Notes: generated by a model from the sequence alone, not told the origin. Positions 1 to 12,529 are shown, counted from the first letter of the stretch. The stretch: 64,000 nucleotides of DNA from Ornithodoros turicata (GCF_037126465.1 NW_026999293.1:186001-250000); one strand, 5' to 3'. Numbers and translations: made by a program.

Positions 1-840
1 TTCACATCTCTCGCTCTGACGGTTGCACGTCTTGCGGGACGTGTGAAATAGCAGCACTGTTTCAGGCGTTGTCATCTCCCTCTTTTGCTGTGGCGTGGAG
101 TAACCCAGATATTTCAGCTGTCGACTGTCGCCTGGGCCACCGTACAATTCCTGGAACCGTTGCCTGTTCCGCGCGTTCCGCGTAAACAATTGGCTTTATT
201 AATTACCGAGCTCAACTTTCAAATCTGGATCTGTCGTTGCCGACTCGCTTTCGGTGGCCCAGACTTCGGAGACGCAGCTATATTTCAGGCTGTCAGGGCA
301 GGGCTGTCCTCGTAGCAACATTGTCCGTGAGGAAGCACTGTATTGTCTTGTGGAGTGCTCTCGCCGCTGGCTGATGTGTACTCGTCTTCTCCGCCACGTT
401 CAGGGTGAGTTGCATATCATGTTCTAGCCAGCTCGTAGGACTGTACTGCACTCCACAGCGACACCTCGGTGTTTGGATTGTTGGCTTGGTATATACTCAG
501 TACGAAAAGCGAACTCTCCTAGAGAATGTTGTTATCTAGCTTGTGGGACTGCAACGTAAAGTTAGTGTCTGTCCAAAGGGGACTACCTCCATACGTAGGT
601 CTGCTGTTTGATGACAATACACGAAAGAGCCTCCATAGGTAATTCTCCTGCTTGATGAGAATACAACGGTATATGAATACGACGAGGTGGCAAGACGTGC
701 ACTGCTCTTCGCTTTAGGGCGAGAGCAGTACTGTTTTTGAAATGTGATGTGAACAAGCTTTCATTTGTCCCATCCTACAGTTGGCAATACGAAGGCATGC
801 ACTGTCGCTGCTCTGTTAGGCCTAGTGGAACTATTTCCTT
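1..840. other. No gene seen
   Basis: I see no convincing coding region, RNA gene or terminal repeat here. The only open frames are short and have no recognisable domain. The stretch may belong to the 5' part of the retrotransposon relic that starts near 900, but nothing in the sequence proves this. Confidence 0.4.
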
Positions 841-899
841 TAAATTTTTTCACGTTCGTTCCTTGTAACTGGAACTGTTTTGTTGAATAACAGGGTGCG

Positions 900-1860
900 A
901 AGCCGTGTCTTCAGTTTGAGAGAACGGGCTATGATAAATTGTGCGACAACAAATGTGTGTTGGTGTTCAAAGTGCGAGCACCTCAGCGTTACTTTGGAAA
1001 AGATGTATTGGATGAATTTAAACTTGCAGCGCCTGGTAAAGTTCGTGGTGGGCAGAATAAAAGGTGCGGTTATTATGAGGTGGTAATGAATGATTTGGAA
1101 GCAGTCAGGTTGCTTTAGGAGGAGGGATCGGTTGTGATTGGGGGGAGTAAAGTTGATGTCTTTGATTTGGGAGTAAAGACGAAGAGGGTCACGGTGTTCA
1201 GGTACCCGATTGGTTATCCTCACACAGACTTAGAGAAGGAACTGAGGCAATACAGAGTTGTAATTCAAACACAGAAGGAGAAGTACAGTGGTGACCACGA
1301 GGACTGCGAGATGGGTACGGAATTCCTTCTCATGGAGCTTAGAGGGGAACTACCCAGCTTTTTGACGGTGAGAGGGACACGCGTTGAATGTCTCTACCAC
1401 GGGGTTACACGAAGGTGTGCTGAGTGTGACTGTAAGACCCTTAGATGACGGTGGTATCTCTCCTTCTATGAAGGAGAATGTGGGAAGTGTACGGCAGAAA
1501 AGGAGAGGAAACGGAACGTCCCTGCCGACCTTAGAGTTTCGGCGTGGGGAGGAGCTTCTGATCCTGCTCACACTCCGTGGATTTCCGACGAGAATTTTCC
1601 TTGTTTTGGAAACACGGACATGGAGGGGAACGACGGTGTCGCTGAGGATGTGAAAAATTCGGCGGATGCGCATGGTGGCAATAAAAATTCGGTAGAAATG
1701 CGGGAGAATATTGCGGAAAAAGCAGATAAGGAAATGAGCGGGCACTTGAGGAAGAAAGTGCAGTCTTTCATCAGGTTCATCATGAGAACAAGCAGGATGC
1801 TGAAGATGACGAAAGCCAGGTTAGAGGAGGAACCGGAGGCAGTATTTGGAAGGGTGTAGT
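900..1860 (+). pseudogene. Non-LTR retrotransposon ORF1 (gag-like) relic
   Basis: A decayed reading frame runs on the plus strand. It includes the segment FDLGVKTKRVTVFRYP followed by a Cys-rich tail (GVTRRCAECDC, near 1,410-1,430), which resembles the RNA-binding region and zinc knuckle of LINE ORF1 or gag-like proteins. At least two in-frame stops break it: one just before the IGGSKVDVF segment near 1,120 and one after CKTLR near 1,446. A Lys/Glu-rich coiled-coil-like tail (about 1,620-1,800) continues in another frame. An A/T-rich tail of AAATAAAT type lies at 2,084-2,107, typical of a LINE 3' end. The clade cannot be assigned from what is left. Confidence 0.55.
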
Positions 1861-2185
1861 AGGGTGGACATCAAGAAAGTTTGAGGTGCTCAAAAGTCTC
1901 TCTAGTGATGAATATGTCGAATGAATATGTCGGTAGTTCCGGTCGGTCGTTCCGGTAGTCGGTCGTTAGTTCTAAAAATAATAGAAATAAACCGGCACAG
2001 AATTTCATAAAAATGTAATTCTGTGTCGCTTTATTTTCCCACCTATCATGTAAAGCCCTCGAGCATATGAGGTAAGTAATTAAATAAATAGATAAAATAA
2101 ATAAAAAAGTGAAGAGCGTGTGAGTGACAGTAGTAACAGGAATGATAGAGGCATGACGATGAAAAAGGAGGAGGATATGGATACC

Positions 2186-2466
2186 TTATGGATTCTTACA
2201 TGGATACGGAACTTTTTAAGTAACAGAAAGCAGTTCGTGTTTGTTAACGATTTCCCGCCCTCATTAGACCGAGTAACTTCCAAAATCTTCCAGGGTTCGG
2301 TTATTGGCGCCCTGTTATTTCTCATTTAAATTAATGACCTTCCATCTGGATTGACATCTCGTATTCGCATATTTGCTGATGATAGCGTCATTTATCGTCA
2401 TGTATCAAGTTCGTCAGAACAAATTGCCTTCCAAGATGACCTTCATAAGATCGTTTCCTGGTGCTC
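2186..2466 (+). pseudogene. LINE reverse transcriptase fragment
   Basis: This fragment reads as the middle of a non-LTR reverse transcriptase. The order is WIRNFLSNRKQFV, then a QGSV-x-GALLFLI block (motif B), one in-frame TAA at 2,327-2,329, INDLPSGL, then FADDSVIY (motif C with the catalytic Asp pair), and DLHKIVSWC. Both ends are missing. The same blocks occur in the better preserved LINE at 52-56 kb, but the sequences differ enough to be separate families or old copies. Its 3' edge abuts the end of the minus-strand zinc-finger exon, whose last codons lie antisense inside it. Confidence 0.8.
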
Positions 2467-3528
2467 CTGTGTGTGTCCGTTCATGATGCTGTAGGGTCGA
2501 AATTTCACCGAACTTAGCATGGCAAACACAGCACTTGTGCGGCTTCTCGCCCGTGTGTGTCCGCTTGTGTCGCCTTAGGTTACTGCTCTGGTTGAACGTA
2601 GCAGGACAGACATCACACTTGTATGGCTTCTCGCCTGTGTGTGTTCGTTCATGACGCTGTAGGGTCACAATTTCATTGAACTTAGCATGGCAAACACAGC
2701 ACTTGTGCGGCTTCTCGCCCGTGTGTGTCCGCTTGTGTCGCCTTAGGTTACTGCTCTGGCTGAACTTAGCAGGGCAGACATCGCACTTGTATGGCTTCTC
2801 GCCTGTGTGTATCCGCTTGTGCTTCCGTAGGTTAGTGCTCTGACTAAACTGTGCTGGGCAGACATCGCACTTGTATGGCTTCTCGCCTGTGTGTGTCCGT
2901 TTGTGCTGCTGCAGTTTCCCTCTCAGACTGAACTCCGCAGGGCGCACATTGCACTTGTACAGCTTCTCGCTTGTCTGTGTGCGCTTGTGAAGCCGCCGGT
3001 GCGTAATCTGGCTGAGCTTCGCGGGGCAGATACCACTCTTGTCCGGCTTGTCTCCCGTCTGTGCTCGCTTGTGGCACTGCAGGCTCCTCCTCAGGTGGGA
3101 CTGTCCAGGGCAGAGATCGGGCTTACATGACTTCTTGCTAGTACGCTTTGACACGTGGCTTTCATCACTCCCAGTCGGTGCGAATGCAGGGCGACAGATG
3201 TCATACGTAAGACTCTCATCTCCCATCTGATCATTCGGTGGAGAAGTAACGGCACACATTTCAGACTCACTGTGACACTGTGCAAACACGTGCTGTTTCA
3301 GGCTGTCTTTCGATGTGTATGCAAGTGCACATGGCTCGCTCTGGTCTGAAAGTCCCTCAGTGGGTCGACCTTCCGTATTGACCAGTAGAGCGTTGTCGAA
3401 CTGTGGTTCAACAGTCATTGTGCTGATCTTGAACTGTGCCTCTGAAGAAGTACAACCCGAAGAGTCCTGATCACAAATGCCTCTGGGCTGGTCCTTTACG
3501 TGGAGCAAACCAGTGCTTGCTCTTGCTC
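2414..3528 (-). CDS. C2H2 zinc-finger exon (3'-terminal exon, about 370 aa)
   Basis: This is a probable nuclear DNA-binding regulator. The exon begins at a splice acceptor (pyrimidine-rich stretch ending in CAG at 3,529) with a phase-1 junction. It encodes a family-specific N-terminal region (LLHVKDQPRG, SSEAQF, then a degenerate finger around CALAYTSKD). Three degenerate fingers follow, then five intact C2H2 fingers joined by TGEKPYK linkers. The same acceptor, phase and N-terminal region recur in the exon at 46,299, so this is a paralogue. The last finger ends at HTG and the frame then runs into antisense LINE sequence (GAPGNDLMK...), where it stops. The original 3' end was therefore probably cut off by that insertion or a deletion. 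Likely upstream exons are at 12.5-14 kb, beyond another ZF exon. Expression is not shown. Confidence 0.75.
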
Positions 3529-6180
3529 CTGGAATTTCGGAAATCGGAAATTAGGAGGGCATACCGGTACAGGCGCATCTCTGATTGACGATTTTTTGAA
3601 AAACTTGATCGCGCTGCATTCCCTGTCACGCTGCTCGCTTCCGACTGCGCAAATAGCCCACCTTGTGCACTACTGATGCCCCATGTTTAAAGTGGCTTGC
3701 CCCCTTACTCTGGCACTTCCTGCGAGGTAAAGTGTCGGACTTTGACACGGAAGGCCCAGAGGTTATTTGTTTTTACTCAGGAGCTCGACAAGAACCGAAC
3801 CGTTTTCTGCGAACCGAAAACACTTTTTACGCTTCGACATCCTGGCCAGGAGTCACTTGTGTTTTTATAAGCAGAAAATGAATAACAAGGACTGTCTTTT
3901 TCAGCTGGATTTGCCCTCCCAAAAGTGAACAGTCTTTTCCAATGTCGAAAGGGATCCTTCATTCTCAGATGCTTGCAACTCCCATCCTCACTATATTCAA
4001 CAGACAGTGGATTTCACACGAATGCGAAGAAAACACAAAGAAACAGGAACCACAGCATGTCCTTCATGACGAGCCCAATTCATGCAAGTTCCTGAAAGTG
4101 GACTCTGTTCGAACGACGCAATAAACAATCGAAACGTTAAACCTCAAACGAAGTACACAGTCAGGGGACTAGGTGACAGATGAGAAGAGTAACTATAGTC
4201 AGTGTAGAAATAAAGCACCACCTACAAGTGTTGTTTTGACTTTCATAATAACAGGAAGCCCGTGTTAGTCCTGCAGAATCTGTATATGACCAATGCTTAT
4301 ACCAGCTGAAATTATTTCATTCAGCATCCACGAATGCAGCCTAATTTACGGAATACTACGTAACGCTTTTCCCTGCCATTCCATGCTCACTCACGAATGC
4401 CCACTTCAGGCACATGTGATCCACAGACAAAAGCTGTACACATGATAAGAAAATGTGCGTTCATGACAGTCAAAATGCCACGATTCTCATTTCATAGCAG
4501 ACGGTGTGACCGCTGTGTGTTTTCGCTTGTCTCGATTGATAAATTGAGAATACACCATATAGTGGTGTCTTATTATGGGTCGCCTGAATCCAGCGTTGAT
4601 TAATGCAATCGATACGATTTCGCGATACATGTATTGCATCACTAACTTTCATTTGGTTGCCACGAACTTGTGCACGGTTGCGCAATCTCCTATTGATGTT
4701 TACTTTGTTTGTAGAAAGATTCTTGAATGACGTACAAGAGGGTATGAGATGAAAATTGTCCACTGGTCCACCGCAGCTGGTATGGTCGTTGAGTTTCAAT
4801 AAGTGTTGATACGTTAGACCTTGTACAACAATATTGAACTTCTGCTCACTCGATATTATTGCAAGAGCTGACAGAAACTAAATGCATAGCCGTGGTAGTG
4901 GAACATATCACGTGATAAGGCTTTTTATGTACTTTCCATGTCAATAGCTAGATGTATTTTTAGCATATCTACAATGAGTCGTGCGATATAGACCACTTGT
5001 ATATGATAATTTGATCTCACTGCTTTATTGATGAATGCAATGCCCCTTTGCAATGATTACGATTGCACTTGATGTCCAGTACTTCAATTCTCCATCAGCT
5101 GACCTCAAAACTTCCACCATGAATCCTAGTGGTCCTTCCAATCTTGCAGTGCAGATCGTTTTACTATTGTTGATTCGGCATACAAATTCTTGCACTTTCA
5201 ATTCTGTAATTTCTACCATATCTCCGAATACAACCATGTCTATGACGTATCGAAATGCAATGCAATGGAATGCAATACAGTGGAATCACTTCAAGGTCTT
5301 CATTTTCAAAGTAGTTTTTTTATCACATCCTCCCACGAAAAGTCCATCCATCTCTTCAATGACGACCCCTTTTTTGTTCTGTTTTCTAGTGTGATCCTAC
5401 ACTTCATTAAAGCATATCTGTACTCATTTTATCGTTTGAAAACCTGCTATGCTGTCAGGTTTAGAATGCTATTAATATCCTGCCCATGACGCCACAAGAA
5501 TTATCGCAACTGATTTACAAAAATATATGACCTGTATGAAAAAACGTGTGCTTTAAATTGTTCTATCACCATGCGACAATCTCCCCCTTCCTTATAGGCA
5601 TAGACTTGATGGGAGTGCATGGGAGGTTTATTGGTCGGCGTCTTTCCTCTCTGAATTTACTATTCGAATCTGTTCATCCTGTTTGTTAACTAGATAAGAC
5701 AAGTTTCTTAACTGACTCTGTGGTGTATTCATGCTGCTTGCTTAGAAGTTGACTGCCCGAATTAATTGTAGTTTAGACTTTGTTTCAGGTTTTCACTCGA
5801 TTGGTATAAATAAAAGTATTCTCCGAGTTGGGAACTATGTATGCAGGATGTATAAGTTGTGTCCGTTGATTTCCTCTGTGGAGAAGATTTAAATATTTCT
5901 CGCCTGTCTTAGAAAATGATTGCACGAAATAATTATTGTCTCGTATTTGTTTCACTTGTTCACTTGATCGACATCAATGAAAACAATGATCTTGAGTTGG
6001 GGTTTTCCGAGAGCTTTTTTTCCTGGACACGAGGACATATGCGACACAACAGAACTGACACTTAACTGAACAAACTCTTTCACATGTACGGGTACATGGC
6101 CTCTGTACTTTCATGGTTTCATTGTCTCTCGTGGCTACGTGCGAAGCCACAGGCCCCGGTTTCCTGCAGCTGTTTTGTTC
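3529..6180. other. Long stretch without recognisable genes
   Basis: This region contains only short open frames with no family resemblance and locally A/T-rich sequence. A short run of GCAATGCAATGGAATGCAAT-like direct repeats lies near 5,255-5,285. Part of it should be intron or 5' flank of the zinc-finger exon ending at 3,528. No complete transposon ends were found. Confidence 0.4.
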
Positions 6181-7637
6181 TCTGGCCTGTGTCTGTTCAT
6201 CAAGTGAATGAACTCTGCACGACAGATGTTGCGTTTATATGGCTTCACACCCATGCACACCCTCTGGTAACACTGCAGGTTTGTGCTGTCCTTCAAGGCT
6301 GCAGCACAGAGAATGCTCCAGTATGGCCTTGCACCTGTTCGAGTCTACATGTGATGTCCCAGGCACACACTGTGGCTGAATTCTGCAGGACACACACACA
6401 TCAGACTTATAGAGGTCCTCAGTCGAACGCATCTGCTTGTGACGACACAATCCATTCTTTAAGCACACCCTGCAGCAGAGGAGGCTCACCTATTCGGCTT
6501 CTCAGCCATGTGCGTCCAGTTACGATTGTTCAGGTTCGTCACCTGGCCGAACTCTGCGCGGCAGATATAGCACTGGTGTATAGCTTCTAGCCCGCATGCA
6601 GTGCTGTGGGTTTGTGCCATGGCTCAACCTTGCAGGACAGAGTTCACGCTTGTAGGACTTTTTGCGCACGTGTTTTCACACGTAATACGACAGACCCTTG
6701 CTCTGGCTGAGGTCCGCAGGACAGATATCGCACTTGTACGGCTTCACGCCCTCGTGTCTCCACCTATTGCTCTGATTCCACAGCTTCCTGCTCTTGTTGA
6801 ACTCGGCAGGACAGAGATCATACTTGTACTGCTTCTCGCCTGTGTGTATCCTAGTATTTTAGGCTGCCGAACTCACGATTGCAATCATCTAATAAGCCAT
6901 GAGTGCAGCCGTGTGCGACTGATATGAAGGCCCACGTGGCGCATTACTGAGCTCGATCATGCCACATATTAGCAAGCCCATCAGATGACGTTACGCTTGT
7001 GACCAGATATGGGCAATAATAAAATTTACTCAGGCTTTTGTGGCAAGTATGATGTTATCCTGTGAGTGCGCTAACAAGTAGCACGATGGTGAGTAGGCTA
7101 TGTGGACCCCTGCGACAGTTCATAGCCCGCGGCTGGCCTCACGCCTCACTTATCAGATCGTTGTGGTTGTGAATTCTGCAGCCCAAAATGACAACCGATG
7201 GATTCAACAGGCTCACACTATGGCTAAACACTGCAGCACAGAAGATCGCACTTGTATGGCTTTTCAACCGTTTGTGACTGCCTGCAAAGCTGTAGGTTCC
7301 TGCTCTGGCTGAACACTGCTGGGTGGACATCGCACTTGTCTTCTCGCCCGTGTGTGTCTGCCTGTTATTCGACAGGCCCGGGCTGTGCCTCAACTGTGCA
7401 GGACGGAGATCGCGGAGATCGCTTGTGCTGCTGTAAGCTGCCGCTCCGGCTGAACTCCCATCGCACTTGCATGGCTTCGTGCCCGTAGGTGTCGGATTGT
7501 AAAGCTGTAGCGTCCCTCTCTAGCTGAACACTGCAGGGCAAACATCGCACTTGTATCGCTTTTTGCCTCGGTGTATCCAATTACAGACCTGCAGGTGCTT
7601 ACTCCAGGTTTAACTCTGCAGGACAGAAATTGCACTT
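6180..7637 (-). pseudogene. Degenerate C2H2 finger array debris
   Basis: Minus-strand finger signatures (the antisense of CDVCPAEF and TGEKPYKC, seen as cgcacttgta-tggcttctcgcc) recur roughly every 84 bases from about 6,180 to 6,860 and again from 7,185 to 7,637. Frames change repeatedly and stops are common, so this is dead sequence. It continues the array of the next entry in the same direction. A 324-bp inverted-repeat element (6,861-7,184) interrupts it. Individual fingers cannot be reconstructed reliably. Confidence 0.7.
6861..7184. mobile_element. MITE-like element inside dead finger array
   Basis: The left end AGGCTGCCGAACTCACGAT and the reverse complement of the right end (GGGCTGCAGAATTCACAAC) match over about 45 bases with mismatches. 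Finger debris resumes immediately outside both ends, which fixes the borders. A related half copy lies at about 10,775-10,945. No coding capacity is seen. The superfamily is not determined. Confidence 0.6.
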
Positions 7638-10298
7638 CTATGGCTCCTTGCCCGTGTGCTTCTGCTTGTGCTTTCTCAGTGTCGTGTTGCGGGTGAACTT
7701 TGCAGGACAGAGATCGCACTTGTATGGCTTCTCGCCTGTGTGGGTCCGCATGTGCTGTTGTAAGTGCCCTCTCTGACTGAACTCCGCAGGGCAGACATCA
7801 CACTTGCATGGCTTCTCACCCGTGTGTACCCTATTGTGCTGCTTTAGGCTCCCGGCCTGGCTGAACACTGCAGGACAGACATCGCACTTGAATGGCTTCT
7901 CACCCATGTGTACCCTCTTGTGCTGCTTTAGGCTCCAGCCCTGGCTGAACACTGCAGGGCAGACATCGCACTTGAATGGCTTCTCACCCGTGTGTACCCT
8001 CCTGTGCAGCTGTAGACTCCCGCTCTGGCTGAACTTCGCTGGACAGACATCACACTTGTATGGCTTCTCGCCCTTGTGTACCCTCTTGTGCTGCTTTAGG
8101 CTCCTGCCCGCTGAACTCCGCAGGGCTGACATCGCACTTGAATGGCTTCTCACCCATGTGTACCCTCTTGTGCTGCTTTAGGCTCCAGCCCTGGCTGAAC
8201 ACTGCAGGGCAGACATCACACTTGTATGGCGTCTCACCCGTGTGTACCCTCTTGTGCTGCTTTAGGTTCCCGCTCTGGCTGAACTCCGCTGGACAGACAT
8301 CACACTTGTATGGCTTCTCGCCCTTGTGTACCCTCTTGTGCAGCTGTAGACTCCCGCTCTGGCTGAACTCCGCTGGACAGACATCACACTTGTATGGCTT
8401 CTCGCCCTTGTGTACCCTCTTGTGCTGCTTTAGGCTCCTGCCCGCTGAACTCCGCAGGGCTGACATCGCACTTGTATGGCGTCTCACCCATGTGTACCCT
8501 CTTGTGCTGCGTTAGGTTCCCGCTCTGGCTGAACACCGCTTGACAGACATCACACTTGTATGGCTTCTCACCCGTGTGTACCCTCCTGTGCAGCTGTAGA
8601 CTCCCGCTCTGGCTGAACTCCGCTGGACAGACATCACACTTGTATGGCTTCTCGCCCTTGTGTACCCTCTTGTGCTGCTTTAGGCTCCTGCCCGCTGAAC
8701 TCCGCAGGGCTGACATCGCACTTGTATGGCGTCTCACCCATGTGTACCCTCTTGTGCTGCGTTAGGTTCCCGCTCTGGCTGAACACCGCTTGACAGACAT
8801 CACACTTGTATGGCTTCTCGCCCTTGTGTACCCTCTTGTGCTGCTTTAGGCTCCTGCCCTGGTTGAACTCCGCAGGACAGACATCACACTTGTATGGCGT
8901 CTCACCTGTGTGTACCCTCTTGTGCAGCTTTAGGTTCCTGTTCTGGGTGAACACCGCTGGACAGACATCACACTTGTATGGCTTCACACCCATGTGTACC
9001 CTCTTGTGCGTCTTTAGGTTCCCCCTCTGGCTGAACACTGCTGGACAGACATCACACTTGTATGGCTTCTCGCCCGTGTGCGTCCACCTGTGATATGACA
9101 GGCGCGAGCTGTTCCTGTACTCTGCAGGACAGAGGTCGCACTTGTACTGCTTCTCACTCGTGTGCGTCCGCATGTGCTGCTGTAGATTCCCGGCCCTGCT
9201 GAACTCCGCAGGGCTGACATCGCACTTGTGCGGCTTTTTGCCTGCGTGCATCCATGTGTGCTGCTGTAACTGCCCTCTCTGACTGAACTCCGCAGGGCAG
9301 ACATCACACTTGAATGACTTCTTGTCAGTGTGTATGCTCTTGTGCAGCTGTAGACTCCTTCTCTGGCTGAACTCTGCAGGACAGACATCACACTTGTATG
9401 GCTTCTCACCCGTGTGTACCCTCTTGTGCTCCTTTAGGTTCCCGCTCTGGGTGAACACCGCTGGACAGACATCACACTTGTATGGCTTCTCACCCGTGTG
9501 TACCCTCTTGTGCCGCTGTAGGTTCCTGCCCTGGCTGAACACTGCAGGGCAGACATCGCACTTGTATGGCTTCTCACCCGTGTGTACCATCTTGTGCTGC
9601 TTTAGGTTCCCACTCTGTCTGAACACTGCTGGACAGACATCACACTTGTAGGGCTTCTCGCCCGTGTGCGTCCGCCTGTGATATGACAGGCTCGAACTGT
9701 GCCTGAACTCTGCAGGGCAGACATCGCACTTGTATGGCTTCTCGTCCGTGTGCGTTCGCTTGTGAAGCAGCAGTTGATCGTTCCGGATGAACTCCGCAGG
9801 GCAGACGTCGCACTTGTGTGGCTTTTTGCCCGTGTGTGTTTGCTTGTGATATCTCAGGCTCCTACTATGGCTGTACTTTGCAGGACAGAGATGGCACTTG
9901 TATGGCTTCTCGCCCGAGTTTCTCTCCTTGTGATGCTGTAGCTGGTAGCTCTGGCTGAACTCTGACGGGCTGCCGTCGCACTTGTGTGGCTTCATGCCAG
10001 TGTGCGCTCGCTTGTGAAGTCGCAGGTGCGCAATCCAGCTGAACTCTGCCAGGCAGAGGTCACACTTGTGCGGTTTCTCGTTTATATATGTTCGCCTGTG
10101 ACACCCCAGACTCGTGCCCTGGCAGAGATCGGACTTGCTTGGCTCCTCATCAGTACGCTTTGACACGTGGCTCTCGTCACTCCCAGATGGTAAGACTGCA
10201 GGGGGACAGATGTCATATGTCAGACCCTTCTCTTCCATCTTATCATTCTGGTGGAGAAGTAATGGGACACTTTTCAGACTCGCTGCGACACTGTGCAA
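7638..10298 (-). pseudogene. C2H2 zinc-finger exon broken by amplified frameshift units
   Basis: A 554-codon frame (10,298-8,634) encodes a family N-terminal region (TYDICPPAV, SGSDESHVSKRTDEE) and about 14 intact C2H2 fingers plus several degenerate ones (Cys-to-Ser in two). It then hits a finger with a 2-base deletion. Downstream, fingers continue in two other frames (8,737-8,384 and 8,487-8,050) and finally in the original frame (8,153-7,638). The same 2-base deletion occurs at about 8,685, 8,435 and 8,101, so three shifts of -2 restore the phase, but stops in between prevent read-through. Upstream, an extra base near 10,256 breaks the connection to the conserved sequence around CAQCRSESEKCP. 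The 5' exon edge is lost near 10,350, close to a transposon end. This is probably a pseudogene of the same family as the exons at 3,528 and 46,299. Confidence 0.75.
8050..8737 (-). repeat. Tandem duplication of 3- and 4-finger blocks sharing one deletion
   Basis: Three copies of a block carry an identical lesion ([13 protein letters not shown] in place of [14 protein letters not shown]). Their start positions are 8,101, 8,435 and 8,685, giving spacings of 334 and 250 bases. These equal four fingers (336) and three fingers (252) minus two bases each. The lesion therefore arose once and was copied by finger-register unequal exchange. Confidence 0.8.
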
Positions 10299-10381
10299 AC
10301 ATGTGCTGTGTCAGGCTGTCTATGGATGTGTACGGAGGTGCACATGGCTAATGTGTTGGTGTGTGCGTGCAATATGGAGTA

Positions 10382-11353
10382 CAGTGGAACCTCGTTAGCG
10401 CGTACCTGGCGAGGACGCGGGAAAAGTACGTGCAAAGCGGTACCACGTCATAACCGAAAATTACTAATTATGTCACTTATCGTCACGAGAAACCCGAAAA
10501 ACGCAGGCCGTTATAGAAGCCACCAATTCACGCCGTTACAAAAGCCACAATCTTTACTTCACGCTTAAACGCAGAAATCCGTGATTTTTGTTGAGCGACG
10601 CGCTGGCCTCGGCACGGCACGTCGTCACCATCAGAGTTGGACGCCGTTTCGGGAGCAACAGCGGCGATAATGTCGTCGTCCGTCAACTCGGCTGATGTCG
10701 CGACCTTCTCCTTTACGTGCCTTTACGCTCAAACCGCGAGGCTTGGCCATTGTACGATATTGCAGCAGGAACGAGATAACATCACACCTACTCTGTTTAC
10801 AGGTGTGATGTTATCCGATGAGCGCACTAATATGCGGCATGATCGAGCTCACCGATACGCCATGTCGACCTTCACGTGAGTTTGTAGCAGGGCCCGACTC
10901 ACGCCTTATCAGATGATTGTGATCGTGAGCTTCGAAGGCCCGAAACGCCGAGCTATGCGCACAACACGCTTACTGGCAGCGTCCCAAGAAAGAAAGATCC
11001 CAAGCTGACATGTGGTCCTGCATGACCTTACCAGGTCATGACCCCCATTCTTTCTCCCAGAAAGAAGGAGATTACAGATAAGAAAGGGGAGATATGGGGA
11101 AGATTACGGAAACAATCGCCGCGTGTTCTAGAAGCCGACAGACTTTTTTTCCCCCGCGTTCGCAAGGACCGGTTTCGTATGAACAGGCCAACGAAAATGG
11201 TACGCGATAAGCGACACAGGCATCAAGAAATGCTACCTGTAAAGCGGTCATGAAATGCATTGACTTCAATGGGTGTTCGGTCGGGGAACCCGAATGACTA
11301 CTTCTAAACCGGAACAACGGCTTATGCGTGTACGCGCTAACGAGGTTCCACTG
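10382..11353. mobile_element. Non-autonomous TA-target DNA transposon (pogo/Tigger-like ends)
   Basis: The left end reads CAGTGGAACCTCGTTAGCG and the right end is its reverse complement over about 22 bases. TA flanks both sides (10,380-10,381 and 11,354-11,355), consistent with a TA target duplication. The CAGT(G/A)-GAACCTCG type of terminus resembles pogo/Tigger members of the Tc1/mariner superfamily, which is an inference from end sequence only. No transposase is visible. A partial copy of the 6,861-7,184 element lies inside at about 10,775-10,945. It inserted close to the 5' edge of the zinc-finger exon. Confidence 0.75.
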
Positions 11354-12290
11354 TAATTGCCGTCTTGGGGACTAGAAGCTGCAATTACTCCCCATTTGAC
11401 TCCTTTTTTTCCCCTTAGAATGTACCAGTCTCTGTAGTGTAAATGCTGCTTGGCAGCCCAGGTGTGCACGGCCCTTACTCTGGCACACAACCATCCTGGT
11501 GATGGAGGCTTAGAACGACTGGGAAGATGAACATTCAACATCTCAGCTGGCTGGGCTCATATGGTTGTAATCGATCGAGGCTTTCTTAAGTGTCTCGAAG
11601 AAGCCACTCAAGATCTGCTACCTGAGCTGACGCAACTCCGCTGAAGGGCTTCTTCCTAAGTTACTGAGCTAAGAATCTGGGTTACAAAAACCGAGGAAAA
11701 CTGAAACCTGAACCGAAAACAAAAAGAAAGCTTCATTTCTGGGCGAACCGGAACGAAATGAAAACTGAAACAAAATTACGTGATTCGGAGGGAAACCGAA
11801 AACGTATTTTCGATTTTTTGTGTATGTGTGTGTTCATGTTCAGATAACTTTGCATGTTCTTTGGCCCATTCCAGCCGCTGTGTTTCTTTTCTTTGTGGTG
11901 GACAAAATGGCATTTTTGACGATCTGTGGATGAGGCCGAACTCTTTTTCAGGCTTGATCTTTATGACATTTTCTTCCTATAAAACTGCTAACCAAAAACT
12001 TGAGGGGCGACGCCCCCCACTTTTCGCGAACCCCCAGGCGACAACCCGGAAATGTGCCGAGAGCTTACATAATTCAGAGCTGCGATTATCGCAATACCTA
12101 CAACTTTTCTGGGTTATGTTAGCAGTCAAATCAAAAGTCGTCAGAGCCAGATCTTGAAAGCAAATACACGTGCGTGATTTGGGTCGTGTACCCCTGGGGG
12201 ATCGGGTACAACAAACAGAACAAGACTAATCGAGGCCCATACAGGAGCATGTTGCTTTCTCCAGAAAACATCTGCCCTTTTTGTGGAAAC
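11354..12290. other. Intronic or intergenic stretch, no gene
   Basis: This should be intron between the finger exon and the IKEEP exon at 12,530-12,682. Only short open frames without similarity are present. The sequence is A-rich around 11,690-11,800. Confidence 0.4.
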
Positions 12291-12529
12291 AGCAACTTGG
12301 TCATTTTCTATTTCCTTATATTGAGGTTAAATAGTGATACGAAATTGGATCAAGAATCTCCGCGTCTACTTTGCCCACTTTGAGAATCCTTCATAGAACA
12401 GGGAGTGTGCTAGAAAGTCGATGCGTGTCTGTCAGAGAGAAAACTAAAATGCATTTCTGTTGTATCCCTCTTTTTGTCACGCTATTAAGTTTGATGTTGA
12501 TTGAAAGTCCTCGACCATTTTGTATTTAC

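Noticed and set aside
4470..4799. 109-codon minus-strand open frame
   Set aside because: No domain, no paralogue in the window and no splice or start context; consistent with chance.
5250..5290. GGAATGCAAT-like repeats suggesting a centromeric satellite
   Set aside because: Only a few imperfect units over 40 bases; too short to support a satellite.
7804..9651. Several long plus-strand open frames rich in CTLLC and GQTSHLYGF repeats
   Set aside because: They are antisense shadows of the minus-strand finger array; the repetitiveness comes from the 84-base finger unit.
8050..9700. Regular 84-base repeats that could be mistaken for a CRISPR or satellite array
   Set aside because: The period equals 28 codons, with C2H2 zinc-finger content on the minus strand and no spacer structure.
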